A DNA stretch of 64,000 bases, taken from NCBI GenBank assembly GCA_013433145.1, contig CM024190.1:1302001-1366000 (forward strand). The letters are read 5' to 3'. Below are positions 51,162 to 62,942 of this stretch, piece by piece. Each line of letters begins with the position of its first letter. Positions within the stretch are counted from its first letter, which is position 1. This stretch comes from Ascaris suum. Taxonomy: Eukaryota > Nematoda > Chromadorea > Rhabditida > Ascarididae. The position numbers and the translations under genes were made by a program. The notes under the pieces are model-generated. The model was not told the origin of the DNA and made no database searches. It worked only from the letters and a program-made list of their open reading frames with translations.

Positions 51162-54100
51162 AACTTTGCTGAACGATTTACATGAAGCGAGCTCGAAGAT
51201 CGGCTAGTATCAAGTATGGCTCTTAAACTTTATAAGATTTTAGTGGGTAGCCCACGAATCGAAATATTACGTGTGTATTTCAGCCGAACGATGAATGCTA
51301 TCTGATCTTTTAACGTTTTTCACCTCCTCTACGCCTTCATCTATAATAATAAGATCCTGATGCGTTCTCGAGCGATTGGTAAGTTTACGCCATTCGTGAA
51401 AAAAACAGTTTGAACTCATTACCGCCTATGGGATACTATTTGCACGAAAATTTTCCCCACAAAAATTTGAAAACAATTCGTAGCTGGAAGCTGGCGCATT
51501 ATGGGATACGTCGGCTCGATTTAGTTTCATTTGGCGATTTTTTCTGCTATTTCACTGTTACTTCTATAAATATAAAGTTCTTTTCTCCCCAAAACATTGT
51601 ATTAATACGAACGCTACTCATGGTTCAGCTTGTAGGACAGCCCCTTTTTATATGAAATATTGTTGAGAACCTCAATATGCAAAGACAGAGTGAAAGAATG
51701 GAAAGGTCTCATTGAATCTACAACCTTCTTCCGGTTTCTAAGCGGCATTTTTAATCAACAAAGAGATCGATCATCAATCGAGTATTTAAACGTCCATTCC
51801 ATTGATGTGGAGGTATTCGTACGAGTAACGCCTTCAGAATATGCGTTAATTTTTAACTGAGAATTGAGTGATCAATGCTAGATCATTGCTTCGTTTAGGT
51901 CAAGTACAAACAACTTGCACCAAAACTCGAAGAAATGCACCGGTATTGCGCTCGAAGAGTGAATCTAAACGCAACTTAGACGATTATATTTAGTCTCACC
52001 GACGACTGTTTCATCATCAACTCAATATTGAGTATCGGCGTTCCATATTTATCTTAGATTTAGAGTTGCTGATTGTAGCGGCATGTATCTCCTTTTTACT
52101 TGCTGAAATTTAGGAGTGTTCATAATCTCTCATACAAGCCTATTTGAGAAGAACACAAAACCTACGTTGAATACCTAAGGAATTCATATTTTGATGCTCA
52201 TAAGCTTGCTGAACGTTTTGTCAATCGAGTAAACGGGAGGAATATTGCAGCGGCTATTGTAGCGAAGATAAGTTGCAATATGGAAATGCCAATATAATTT
52301 AAGGAAGCGTAATTAGTGCGTATCTGATATTCGAATGGATCAGAATAAACGCATTATCTGGACGTATTAACACAAAAGGCAACGTGTGCACGAGAGTAGA
52401 CGCATTCATAAGGGCATCTGGTTCGACTGGCAGTGCACGTACTAATAACGCTACACCGGCGACACTCTCAGCTCATTAGTGAAAAGCGTTATCGATCAAT
52501 TTGGAAAAAGAAAAAAAACAACTTAAAAAGAGCCAAGCTTTTTACACCTATAGATTCTATTATCGGCTTAAACGTGAAAATATTAAATAGAGTCGTAAAA
52601 TTTGCAAAATGCTTCATTTATGTCAGAGAGTAAATCATTCACAGTTGAAATTGAGTAGTTCAGAAAAAAAAAAAAAAAAACACAATAACGATTCCATCTA
52701 AGCAAAACTTAGATGTCGTATACTCAACGAAAACGTATTTCTGAAATCAAGTATAGCTAGCGAAGAAAATAAAAATAAAGTGTTTAAAAAACCGGAAGAT
52801 ATAAAAGAGATTCTGCTATCGTTTTTATTTTCGTTTTCATTCGCTCTTTCTTGACGCTCGAATATTCGAAAGCACATTATTCGTATATTAATGTTTACGA
52901 GACAATATGTTCACAAAAATATTTGCTATATTGGCGTTTAAAATTATGACGCATAATTGTAGTGAATAAAAATCTCATTTATATTCTTTTCATAGCTGCC
53001 AATTGATTTCTTATTAAATAAATCGGTATTTCTAAGAGCGATAATACTCAATAAGCAAAATGCTTCATTGTACAATGGCAGCAATCTGTAAACAGAATAT
53101 GGTCTCTACTGCGAGGAAGAAAACGGAATAAACCATGACAGCATCCACTTATTCAGAAATCACTTCCAAATGTTTCGATGGATTCTCATGATAGGAGCAA
53201 TCTAATGCCAGAAAACTGGCTCGATTAGAGGCATTTATAATATTTTCTCGAGTTTCATAGAGACTGATTTGAAGCATCAAACATTTTGACATTTGGACTA
53301 TAGTTATAGAAGCGTTATTGAGCAAATATTACATTAGCATAAAATGTAACTCCTCGAGAAATTGAATATGAAAAGCTCCAAATTCATTGGGAAATTGTTA
53401 CGACCTGAAAGTTCACAATTCGTCGATCTCGAACGAAAATTTCGACTACATTTTTTTTTTCAAACATTTCGAGTAGTTAAATATTATTTCAAGACTAGAC
53501 GTCAACAATATTCGTTGAAAGATAACTGCTAAGTCGAAAATTTCCCTTTTTTTTAACAATATTCAAAATCACCTATATTTTTTATAGGTTTTCAAAATTG
53601 CTAGCCGAAAATAAAAGTTATAAGTTTGCAAGTTTTTGCTGAAACAGAAAACCATATTGGTCGGAAATGTTTTTTTTAATACTTTCTTGACAACTTCAGA
53701 AATAACACTTCTTCGCCTTTTTTTTCGTTGGTCATTACAGACGAATCGAATTACTTTTGCTCATTCATGCCTTCTCATCAAACCAAATTGCATTATATCG
53801 CATCGAAATTCAGTATCCGTAGCGAGAGTACCATATAAGCAATGATCGAATGAGGGTACATTCTTTGTACGAGATGGGAACGATGAGCGAGAAAAAAAAG
53901 AATGAATATGTTAGCTATGAAGGGAGAGTAACCTGAGGTTACCTGTCCCACCGGATATTCGAAACGAGCAAATACCGCAAGGGGTTCCATATGAGATGGC
54001 AGTGTTTTTTAGTTAGCCACAGCTGCAGAATCTTAACCTAACGTTTGCAACCAGAATATGGCTGTTTTTTTCCTACTGTAATGAAGAAATTTGGTTCCGA

Positions 54101-54397
54101 ATAGACAGAAAACATTCAAATGTGGATTGCCGTTCTAATTAGTCCAACAACTTTCGGTGAACTCTGCGAAAACTGCGAAAGCAGATTAACCTATGAAACC
54201 AAAGCTAACAAAAAGATGGGACATGCTAATGCGCCCTCCATTTTTCTGTGACAGCCGAGAGTGGTTCTGATGATGTGCAAAGAAATAAGCAAGGATCTTT
54301 TGAAAACATCTCCATTAATGCTGTAAGTGAAGACGAGGGATGCATGCAAGAACCAAATAATGTAAGCACATACAGTATGACAAAAATCATCCCCTAC
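51162..54397. other. Intronic stretch next to the lin-29 5' exons
   Basis: AT-rich. A-run of 17 at 52664-52680. ORFs are under 85 codons and without domains. Confidence 0.55.
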
Positions 54398-54507
54398 CGT
54401 GTTCATTGCAGTCCCGTTCGGTGCCCTGAATCCAGGCAGACTCATCAAGTCGGGCCGCATTTGATATTGTAATAAATTCGGGTTAGTGGGGAACGAAGAA
54501 AACAGAT
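54398..54507 (-). CDS. lin-29: lin-29 exon between the Gln-rich and zinc-finger exons
   Basis: This 110-base exon has acceptor ACCATTTCAG just above 54507 and donor ACG|GTAGGG at 54398/54397. It starts with AT, which with the final G of the upstream exon makes GAT (Asp), then encodes 36 residues and ends in phase 0. The peptide is hydrophobic/Pro/Asn-rich (LFSSFPTNPNLLQYQMRPDL and a following MSLPGF), like the region before the fingers in C. elegans LIN-29 as I recall it. The matched phases on both sides and the shared strand are the main evidence. The reading frame also continues upstream to an ATG at 54550 without the splice, so an alternative first exon starting there (MSSFEIQEDK...) is possible. 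Confidence 0.68.
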
Positions 54508-55563
54508 CTGAAATGGTACTCTTGTCTTCTTGAATTTCAAATGAACTCATTTTCGTTGAATTTGCAATGATGTTTCTTTCTATTGTATTCTTATTGATAT
54601 ATGAGATAGCACTGGGATCGCATTCGCTCTAAACGATACATAAAAACGCATCAATTCAAAGAGAGATTATTGCCCATTTCAATGTTGACGAAAAAGAGGC
54701 CGCTATTTTGGGCTAATTTACATAAACCAGTGTAGCTGGTCTATTTATTACTTGCATGTGAGTGCTTGACGTGGAAATAGCGTCAAAATGTGTGCCACTA
54801 AGTAACTCCATAATAGCAACTATCCCAGAAAGGGAATTTGCTAAGTGGAGAGGACAAATTTTCAAAGAAATCACGCTAACTCTAAAAGAAATAACGATGG
54901 ATTGAAGATGAAGGCCGACTGATCAGAGTATTTCCTATCGAACACTTGAAAACAGCTTTGATATTTGCTTCCTTTTATGGTTTCCGTTAAATATATAGAT
55001 CGGAATCATGAACTAACATTATTAAGTGAATTGCTGTAATATGATTCAATAAGAAATATTCGCAAATGCATACAAAAAAAAAAAAAAAAGTTTCGTTGCA
55101 AGCGAAATTCCTTCAATTTAATGAGTGAAAATGGCTATTGAAATAGCAAATCAATGCCCAATATTCGTATGTAATCAAGCGGTACAAATTCATCAAATCA
55201 ACATTTATGTTGAATTCATTCAATAAGTGCACAATTTCGAATGTTGTGGAAATTTTTGTTTCGTTTAGAATATCTCTAATTTATGAGGATTAAATTTACT
55301 GTGAAATTATTGTTTATAAAATCTCTCACTATCGTATGGTTAACAAGTCGAGAAAATAAAATCATATGCATATATTTGCAGAGATAATTGTATCATTGTG
55401 GTACGTTTTTAGGATTTGAAAAATATTAAACTAAGAAACTATGCGATATTTATAGTTCACGTCATGAAAAATTCGTCGTTGAAAAGCTTTTATTTGTTGC
55501 TTTTATTTGCTCACATCTATATTCCATACACTTCCGCTAATGAGAAGTTTAAAAATCGCTTAC
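54508..55563 (-). other. lin-29: lin-29 intron, 1056 bases
   Basis: Donor GTAAGC at 55563 and acceptor CATTTCAG at 54508; phase 1. It contains a 16-base A-run (plus strand) near 55074-55089 and nothing else recognised. Confidence 0.65.
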
Positions 55564-55807
55564 CCGAATTATTAAACGAAAAACTAGAGGGAGGGGCTTC
55601 GATACCCGTTGCTTGTTGCAATGCCACACCGAGTTGTCCCATTGGTGCCATCGTCTGGCCTTGTTGTTGTTGAGTCGATTGCTGTTGTTGTTGCTGTTGT
55701 TGGACGGACTGTGTGCTCGATGCTTGTTGGGAAGAGTTGGAAGGCGTTAAGCCACCCGACCCAGAGCCTTCCGTTGAGCGGCTTTGGCTTCTTGCTGCAA
55801 GAATTTG
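55564..55807 (-). CDS. lin-29: lin-29 Gln/Ser-rich N-terminal exon
   Basis: This 244-base exon has acceptor TCCTTTACAG just above 55807 (an alternative TTCTTGCAG would start it at 55794) and strong donor TCGG|GTAAGC at 55564/55563. It encodes 81 residues plus the first base of an Asp codon. Residues 8-20 are SQSRSTEGSGSGG, similar to the SRSTDG stretch I recall in the C. elegans long isoform. Residues 36-43 are eight Gln and residues 46-49 four Gln, followed by a QTMAPMGQLGVALQQATG segment. Gln/Ser-rich regions of this kind act as transactivation or cofactor-binding surfaces. The exon would be specific to the long isoform. Overlapping plus-strand ORFs (55416, 55609 and 55713 on) are antisense shadows over this part. 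Confidence 0.75.
55661..55702 (-). repeat. CAA/CAG trinucleotide repeat in coding sequence
   Basis: Mixed CAA and CAG codons encode Gln8-Ser-Thr-Gln4 within the lin-29 exon. The mixed codons make it less prone to slippage than a pure repeat. Confidence 0.9.
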
Positions 55808-56337
55808 CTGTAAAGGACACTTCGAACGAAATAGAAGCAACGACGGATATTCAAAAAGAGTGATTAATCATGGTATTTATAAGGCATTTTATGGTTTTGA
55901 TATTTGTCGACCGCGGTTGGGTGGTTGCATAAGCGAAGTCCACGTAATGCAAAATAATGCGACTGAAGAGACAATTCTGTTTTCAAGCTGGAGCTGTGGG
56001 AATACCAGGAAACGTCAATTCGAACGTTTTCTCGAACTGAACAGCAGTAGTCCTACACGGCAGTCAGCTTGGTTAATTGAAGTGGCACTCTCAGTAAACA
56101 GGTTAATAGAGAGAAAATAATGCACTTGTATCAATCCCTGCTGTCACAAACAAGTGCAGTCCTTATTTCAGACGTAAAAAACTAAGGGCAACCTATGTAA
56201 TTTCTGTGCATTTCTCCTAAAACGAAAACGTATAAAAGTAAAAATCAAGCGAATATTTAAAAATATCATCTTTTATGAGAAAATTTTTTCCATGGGAAGT
56301 CCAATTTGATACATCGCAGCTGATGCGATACTAAAGC

Positions 56338-56363
56338 AAAAAAAAAAAAAAAAAAAAAAAAAA
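56338..56363. repeat. Poly-A run of 26
   Basis: The longest A homopolymer in the window. Confidence 0.95.
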
Positions 56364-57902
56364 TTTATTCTGAACTACTCAAATTCTCGTGCAATATAAG
56401 AATCCAACTATGAAATTTAAAATCTTGTAGTAAAGTTAGTTCATTATTCAAGCAATAAGAGGTAAACAAGCGTGACGATTTTAAGTTATGAGAAGACAGC
56501 TAGGTTGTGAACAAAAGAATAAATCGAACGAAACAATTCGTAATATTAGGCGCAGAGGAAACACAACATTACTATTACTTGACAGTAATTCACTATGCGA
56601 CCTTAAAATAAAGGTTTCGGATGATGCGCTCATTTCAACAAATCATCCTCCTTAATCTGCCATTTCGAAGCGAAAAGTTAGTTATTTCTAAATGAGATAT
56701 CAATTGCCAATAAAAGTGACACTTTACAGCGATGAAAACGCTTATTGCATCATCACAATAAGACGCAATACGACGCTAGATGAAATAAAGAAACGCGGAA
56801 AACACATTATGAAAAGATAATGCGATAGATGTCTTTCCTTGAAGCTTTTTATAAATTCATTAGAAGGAAAAACTCATTCCAGGAAGACACGAAAAGAAGA
56901 AGCTTCCCTAGTTTGATAAGTGAATGCAAAAAACGCAAACGATTATGCTCATTTCAAGTTTTATCTTGCAAATAGAAGGAAATTATTCAGATACGCTTGG
57001 ATCGATCTAAGCATATCTCAGATAAGGCTCTTTCGTAATCACAAACTCGTAAACGTATATAAAACGATGATCGCGCTTGAAATTGGCAAAATTATTGAAA
57101 ATGCATATTGATATAATTGAGAGAATTGAGAGAACTTTCAAATAAGTAATAATTTCAATGTTCCTTCGAAAAAAAAATGGCTTAAGTTTCAAGCATTCTT
57201 CATTCTCATCATTGTACTTAAGCAACATATGAACTGTTTAAAGCTGACTAGAGATCTTGCTCACAATCGAGAATCTGATGTATTAATATTCCTAGAGGTA
57301 GACCGTGATGCTCAGTGCATTTTTTTTATATACTTCACTAATGAATCCGAGTAAAAATGATAAGTGAGCGAGCGAAAGACAACAAGAGTCAACCGACTGC
57401 TTGCACTGATGCATAAGGAAACCGGAACGTTGCAAAAAAAAAAACGGTTTTTTGAGAGAGTAATTCTTAATAGACAATTACGTTAATAGTACTCGATGGT
57501 GACGTTTTTCAGCGTTACTTCTTCTTTAAATAATGTTGAGAAAACTCTCCAGCCATAGATCGTTATTCATATTAACAAATCTCTTCGTTAGCCGGCCGAA
57601 CAAACTAATAGCTAGGATAAACTCAAAAAAAAAAATGCATTTATAGATGTTCGATTTGAGAAAAAGAAAGAGGGGGAAAAATTGCGGATTGAAGCGTTGA
57701 ATTATGCGTCTAGTTATACTTGTTATTATATATATATTTTTTAAAATCACTAAAAAAAGAGCCGCTCATAGTGGTAGAGTTATTTTTCTCATCGTTATAG
57801 TGCATTACGAAATAATTCCGGCGAAAAAAAAATTCCGGAAGTTCATTTTATGAACTATAGGATGTTAATTGCCTGAACTTCCACAAACAGCCGAAAGCGT
57901 GC

Positions 57903-57923
57903 AAAAAAAAAAAAAAAAAAAAA
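57903..57923. repeat. Poly-A run of 21
   Basis: Uninterrupted A homopolymer. Confidence 0.95.
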
Positions 57924-60711
57924 GAGCACACGCCTTCGCACACGCTAGTCAACATTTAAAAAGTGCATTACCATAGATTATCAGTCGCCGTTCCGAACAT
58001 CGCCAAACTGATGCTAAATAATGATTAGCCGACGCGCAAGCGCAATAACCTTTCCGCCCGAAAGCATACGTGGAAATCATGCGCTAACTTAGTAGTTGAC
58101 TTCGTCACTAGGAAGTCCACCTTGCAAAAAATGATGATACACTCTGCGAGATCCAGAAAAACTGTGACTCTATTTCTCATAAGAAAAAAAAACCAGAAAT
58201 TTCAGCTCATAACAAATGATTATAAATTTACTTATACAGCCAATAAGTAAATGGTTCTAAGCCCTTTCTGACGTACAAAAAATAAATACAAAACAGGTAA
58301 GGAAAGGTGCAAGGTATGTTAAAATGACGTATGCAAGAGATTAAATCTGCTCAAAAGGAACAAATGAAAGGAGAGATTATCAAATAACAAATGAAGGAGC
58401 AAGCGGAAATGACAAAAATAGACGACAGTTCAGTTCAAATTCGTCGATCGGAAATTTAATGGAAGGGCTATATCAGAAGTGGATGAGGTTAGATAATAGC
58501 AAGTGGAATGCAAGCATTTAACCAGTGCCTAAACGTTGTTTCAAATGGTGTTCGCTGCAAAACAAATGTGTCTTATTTGTCTAGGCTAACAAAGCACAGT
58601 AAAGTTCATCTCAGAAAACAAACTGAAAAAAAAGTGCAATATTGTCAGTAACATCGAATCAGACCAAACAGGACCTCCTCGGATTCTGTCACATATCTTC
58701 AAATTTCAAGCGGAAATGAAACGTATTTCAAAATCGTGCAATGCGACGAATGCAACATAGCAACTTTTTTTTATTCCTCTCGACTTTTTGTTCAACATTC
58801 TAGGCAATTTACAGCTATAAATGTGCGCTTTTGACAATACGCCATCTCTGTTATTCACTTCGTTAGGTTACTGACAGAACTGCAGACATCTGCTGACATG
58901 TTGCGCTTGGATGGTTCATCCCTCTCTCCCAAAAAAAACTTTCTTTCCCATTTATTCAGTACTTCAACAAGCGCTAGCTCTGCAATTATTCATTATATTC
59001 CTTCCTTATATATTATCTGCACCTTTATAACTCCGCACCAATTGCATACAGATAAGTGGTTACATGCAACGTCTATTTTCAATACTCTTCGCAACTTTCA
59101 GAATAAGCAGTAAATGTGTCTCGTGATCTGTCTTCTTCCTTGATTATTGGGTAAGAGGAAATAGCTGTTGCTACCTAACGACTCACTGCGCGTTATTCAA
59201 ACCGCCTTCATAGGAAAGACTCTGGAATACAAGAAAGTTCCGAGGAACCAATCGCGCATCTACATTGATCAATTGCTGATCACCCTATAAAGCGATGTAA
59301 TCACCCGGCTTGTGCTATGAACTCTCAACTGCAGTAAAATAAAGTCAAACAGGTGTGACCACAAACCACAAACGAAAACAAAGAACACTAGCCGAGGAAG
59401 ACAGTGCAGTTATTTTTGTGGTAGGGTAGTATGGTAACAAGTGAAACAATGGAGGATAAAAGAAATCATCTGTGGACAATACACTAGACGGTGATGAGAG
59501 GTAGTTATCTCTTAATTTAGCCTCGTGGAAAAGAAGGAACGAGGGGAAGAGATAGCAAAAAATAAGCTGGAAATATGAGTAAACAATTGTGGAATAGTCA
59601 AAATCCCCAAAAACAATTGGTATCCGTTGATGAATGGAAAGAATTTTGCATGCGTTAATCATGCTTTATGAATTGCTCTTCATTAAAAATGTAATTCTTT
59701 CAGTATAACCTTGATTAAAAGATAACCAAATAATTTAGTGGCGAAATATTCAAAATAATCGATGTGCGATGAGCGGAAATTCCACTGAAGCTAGAGGAAG
59801 TGAACGTTGACGAAATGTTTCGAAGAGCGTGCTCGCTTAGCGAAATGTGCAATGAGCATTAACGAGTCATCTCATCTAATTCAACTTTCAACACAACACT
59901 TCCGAAATTCATCAGATGCAAACAACTTAATAAAAAGGAAAAATTTATTTAGAAGTATTCGGCAAATGTTCGATAAACTTATCTTACATTATTGTGGTAT
60001 ATTTCGCTCTAAAATATTTCTTCAATTTCTAAACGATTCCTATCGAAAGAAAAAAAAAACTAACTGAAAGAATCAGCGCTAAAAGAAAGCATTCATAAAA
60101 TTACCGTTTTTTCAAAGAAAAAAAAATTTTGGCTCAATTATGCGAGCATTTTCATTTTACTCTTCATTCATACAATCTCTGATATCAAATATATATAAAA
60201 TACAGTTAGAAGTAATGAATTTTAGTGCAAGAATTGTGTTACGATTTCATAGGAATGCATATGACAACAATCTCGACGGTTTCTCTATACACTCTTTCGC
60301 TATACATTCACTCGAAGTAGACGCGTTCATGCCGAAATCTTTTTCCACAACGACAAATATGTAATGGCTTTAATTGTGCGAACTTTTTATGGACATAGCA
60401 AAAAAAAAACGAATCCCTTCGATCTACTCCCTTTCTAATCATCAGACGCTCCTATCATCGCATTTCTCTCTTTGTCCTTCCCCTTATTCTGTACCAAAAA
60501 TTCTATCCAATATCATTCTATGAAAAGAATCAGCTGAACATATCCAGAAGGAAGAAAAACTTCACTCATACAGAGAATAAAGGTTATTTCAAACGTGGCT
60601 CAACTTCTTTTGAGAAATGAAAAGTACTCAAGCGAAAAACAACGGAAAACAGACATGAAAGTCTTCATTTAAAGTCTTTGTTCTCCTGGCCAAATTTCTT
60701 CTTTCCTCTAG

Positions 60712-60918
60712 GAGCCGGAAGAAAAGGCAAAGATGGAGCTAAAGGTGAATAGGAGCTACGTTTTATCATACCTTCAAAAACAGAGCTCTGCCTTAGAAAT
60801 ACCAATATATGGCGTAACGTATTATGCATTGTACATGCAGAAAGTACTTTCAGTTGACGAAGACACTGAATTTATGAAGCAACACACCGTCCTTCGATCG
60901 CATGAAAGACTGCTATAG
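60712..60918 (+). CDS. Candidate terminal exon or small gene, family unknown
   Basis: A pyrimidine-rich acceptor TTTCCTCTAG ends at 60711. From there a phase-0 frame runs 68 codons to TAG. The first in-frame ATG is at 60733, giving a 61-residue product if it is the start. The product is well mixed, with a basic N-terminus, a tyrosine-containing middle (IPIYGVTYYALYMQKV) and an acidic SVDEDTEF segment. No family or membrane segment is evident. Codon use looks normal for an exon and the ORF ends cleanly, but its length alone is not significant. Confidence 0.25.
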   Translation, partial: EPEEKAKMELKVNRSYVLSYLQKQSSALEIPIYGVTYYALYMQKVLSVDEDTEFMKQHTVLRSHERLL

Positions 60919-61550
60919 ACGAAAACAAAATCGTCTAATTACATCTGAGGAGGCCTCGGAATACAGCAGAAATGTGGGAATATTAGAACACCAGGACAGC
61001 CTTATCCTTAGGTAACCATGGAATAAAAAGTCGACCTTTGGTGTGTGCCACCAAAAACAATGCTCAAAATTTGCGTTACAAAAGGGTGTGAAGTTAAAAG
61101 GCTTGAGTGCAGGAATTTTTTGCCTCCTAATATTTACGTTCGAACAATATAAAAGGGTGTGAAGCTCGTATAGATCAAGATCAGTTTTGAGGGAACGCAC
61201 TGCTCATTCCGCGTTCTGTACACAGATACACCTGAAAGAGGCGGCATTCTTTGCCCCTTTACCTTACTTGCACACCTTATCTCTTTCCTGCAATATAAAA
61301 TCAAATGTCAAGCAAAAGGTCTGCTAATCGACACAGCATTTCATATGAAATGAAAGTCGGTTTGCGACGTTTTGAAATATAGTCTTGTAGGAGGTACTGA
61401 ATCCAGCAACTTCTTTACATACAACAATTAAGCGAGATGAAACGCGGAGTCAACCTTCAAAAAATGCCGACGGTTGTGTGGAAGGCAAAAAGAATTGCTG
61501 ATTCGGATTCATTTTGTTGGTTGTATCTTCTCCTCCTGTCTGTTTCTTAC

Positions 61551-61650
61551 AAAAATGTTGTTCTTGTTTTCTTCATGGCATGTCGCACTAGTTAAGGAAA
61601 CACTCGAAAGCTGACTTAAATCATCCAAATTAATACTTTGGAGGCAGTGA
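61551..61650 (-). CDS. Candidate lin-29 5' exon (phase-compatible)
   Basis: This 100-base segment has acceptor GAGAGTTTCAG just above 61650 and donor TTTTT|GTAAGA at 61551/61550. It begins with one base completing a codon and encodes 33 further residues with an INLDDLSQLSS stretch, then ends in phase 0. That phase fits the Gln-rich exon at 55807. It lies on the lin-29 strand, 5.7 kb upstream. I do not see clear sequence similarity to LIN-29 here, so the support is only splice sites, phase and composition. Confidence 0.25.
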
Positions 61651-61910
61651 CTGAAACTCTCTCTTGTCTTAAATATGCAAGGAATACTGCGTAGTTTGGC
61701 AGCTTTATGTAATCGACACACCTTGTTGTGCAAGATGGAAAAGAATAAAAAGGATGGCCAAAATATATTCGTCATTCTAGTATGGAAGAAAACGAAAAGG
61801 TTCTGACGGCGTTTATTTATGGACTACTACGTGCGATGCACAATTATGCTGCACTTCGCGTAAAGTGAGGAAAACTAAAGTATAGAGCCTTATTGTCCAT
61901 ATCATTGCAC

Positions 61911-62037
61911 CCAGAAATAGTGAACGTTGCACTATTTGCGTGGTGGAAAAGGAAGGACGGATGAGAGCAAACAGATAGCGTCCAAGTTGCGTCGTCTAAG
62001 CTACATGCATCACTCAAGGTAGAAACATGGATATCAC
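61911..62037 (-). CDS. Candidate lin-29 5' exon (phase-compatible, weak donor)
   Basis: This 127-base segment follows AAAATTTCAG, an excellent nematode acceptor, just above 62037. It encodes 41 full codons with a split Gly codon at each end and finishes at a weaker donor TCTGG|GTGCAA (61911/61910). Its end phase matches the start phase of the 61551-61650 segment. The peptide is Ser/Thr/His-rich with a SLDD motif. An ATG at 62065 opens the same frame, so it could instead be a first exon. No family similarity was recognised. Confidence 0.2.
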
Positions 62038-62890
62038 CTGAAATTTTCAAGCGCAAAATTTTCATGTCTTCTTTTTTTCATTAACACCTTCTTATAGAAG
62101 GTTTGTTTTCGTACCTTTAAAGCATGGCTGCAAATAGAACATTAAAGAAATACATGAGGTAAATGAGCTTGCCCATGAACAACAAATAGTTTGATGATAT
62201 AAAACAGCGCATAGTGAATGCTTCATTAGTATGTTTCTACATCAAACAAAATCACTATCAAAGACGATTATGATATTAAACAAGTTGCACCTAAGCGTAG
62301 CAAAAAGTGCAGATGTTCACAAATTGGTTGTCATCACTAGTATATGTTAGTGTGAAAATGCACTCTATGGTATGGGATTTGCCTATGGAATAAATCGTAC
62401 GCTCACGTGGAAATCATCATAGGTCATATACAAATCACGTGGAAAAAAAAACGCAGAGAACTACGGTTAAATACATTCGCTAATTTATACACATCACTAA
62501 CAACATCCCGTATCACCACGAAGTTCAGTATGTACCATCATAAAATACGAAATACCGCATTAGCACGATGAAATAAATCTAGTTCAGTCATATATATATA
62601 AATTTCTTGCCGATCATAAATCTCACTGATAAGTTCTATTATGCAAACTTCTCGCTCTTCTCCTTCATTCGCCAATTTTTGCTGAAATTGCCCGTAGTAA
62701 AAGCCTTTGTTAATTTCCCCGCACCGTCTGTACTTCGCATTTTTTGGTCAGCCTTTTGCATTTTTCAAATTCTTCGAGACCCCCAATTCCATTGTACTTC
62801 CCATGAACATCGAACGTATTTTGCAATCAAACGAGCAGTTGGCATTATAGTCTATTCTTTAGACACCCAGGCCAGCTTTGCTCACTTCAC

Positions 62891-62930
62891 CAATTTCGTC
62901 AAGCTCATCGCAAGCGTGGACTTGCTGCAT
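62891..62930 (-). CDS. Very tentative first coding exon of lin-29
   Basis: An ATG at 62930-62928 opens 13 codons (MQQVHACDELDEI) and one further base before a possible donor ATTG|GTGAAG. That phase fits the 62037 segment. The plus strand is also open here over 111 codons (62607-62942), so strand assignment is uncertain. This is a chain-of-phases guess only. Confidence 0.1.
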
Positions 62931-62942
62931 CCCTTAGTTTGA

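Larger units (their letters stand above)
2992..54397 (-). other. lin-29: Giant lin-29 intron interval (51.4 kb)
   Basis: The exon at 54398 ends in phase 0 with donor ACG|GTAGGG, and the exon at 2991 starts in phase 0 after TTTCAG, so the two can be spliced directly. No certain lin-29 exon was found between them. Additional phase-0 exons, or the first exon of an internally initiated isoform, could be hidden here. The interval is AT-rich, with A-runs of nine or more much commoner than T-runs on the plus strand. It contains the repeats, islands and weak ORFs listed separately. Confidence 0.6.
55808..60711. other. Stretch upstream of the Gln-rich lin-29 exon
   Basis: Likely lin-29 intron. It contains a 26-base A-run at 56338-56363 and a 21-base A-run at 57903-57923. 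The 86-codon plus ORF at 59807-60067 and the 105-codon minus ORF at 59345-59662 are within chance length and have no recognised domain. No lin-29 coding exon was identified with confidence. Confidence 0.5.

Noticed and set aside
55713..56120. 135-codon plus-strand ORF
   Set aside because: Its 5' third is antisense to the lin-29 Gln-rich exon; the remainder is protein-like but has no start or acceptor independent of that overlap.
52646..56385. 15-base inverted match (TTGAGTAGTTCAGAA) near 52650 and 56375
   Set aside because: Matches of this length between distant AT-rich sites are expected by chance in 64 kb.
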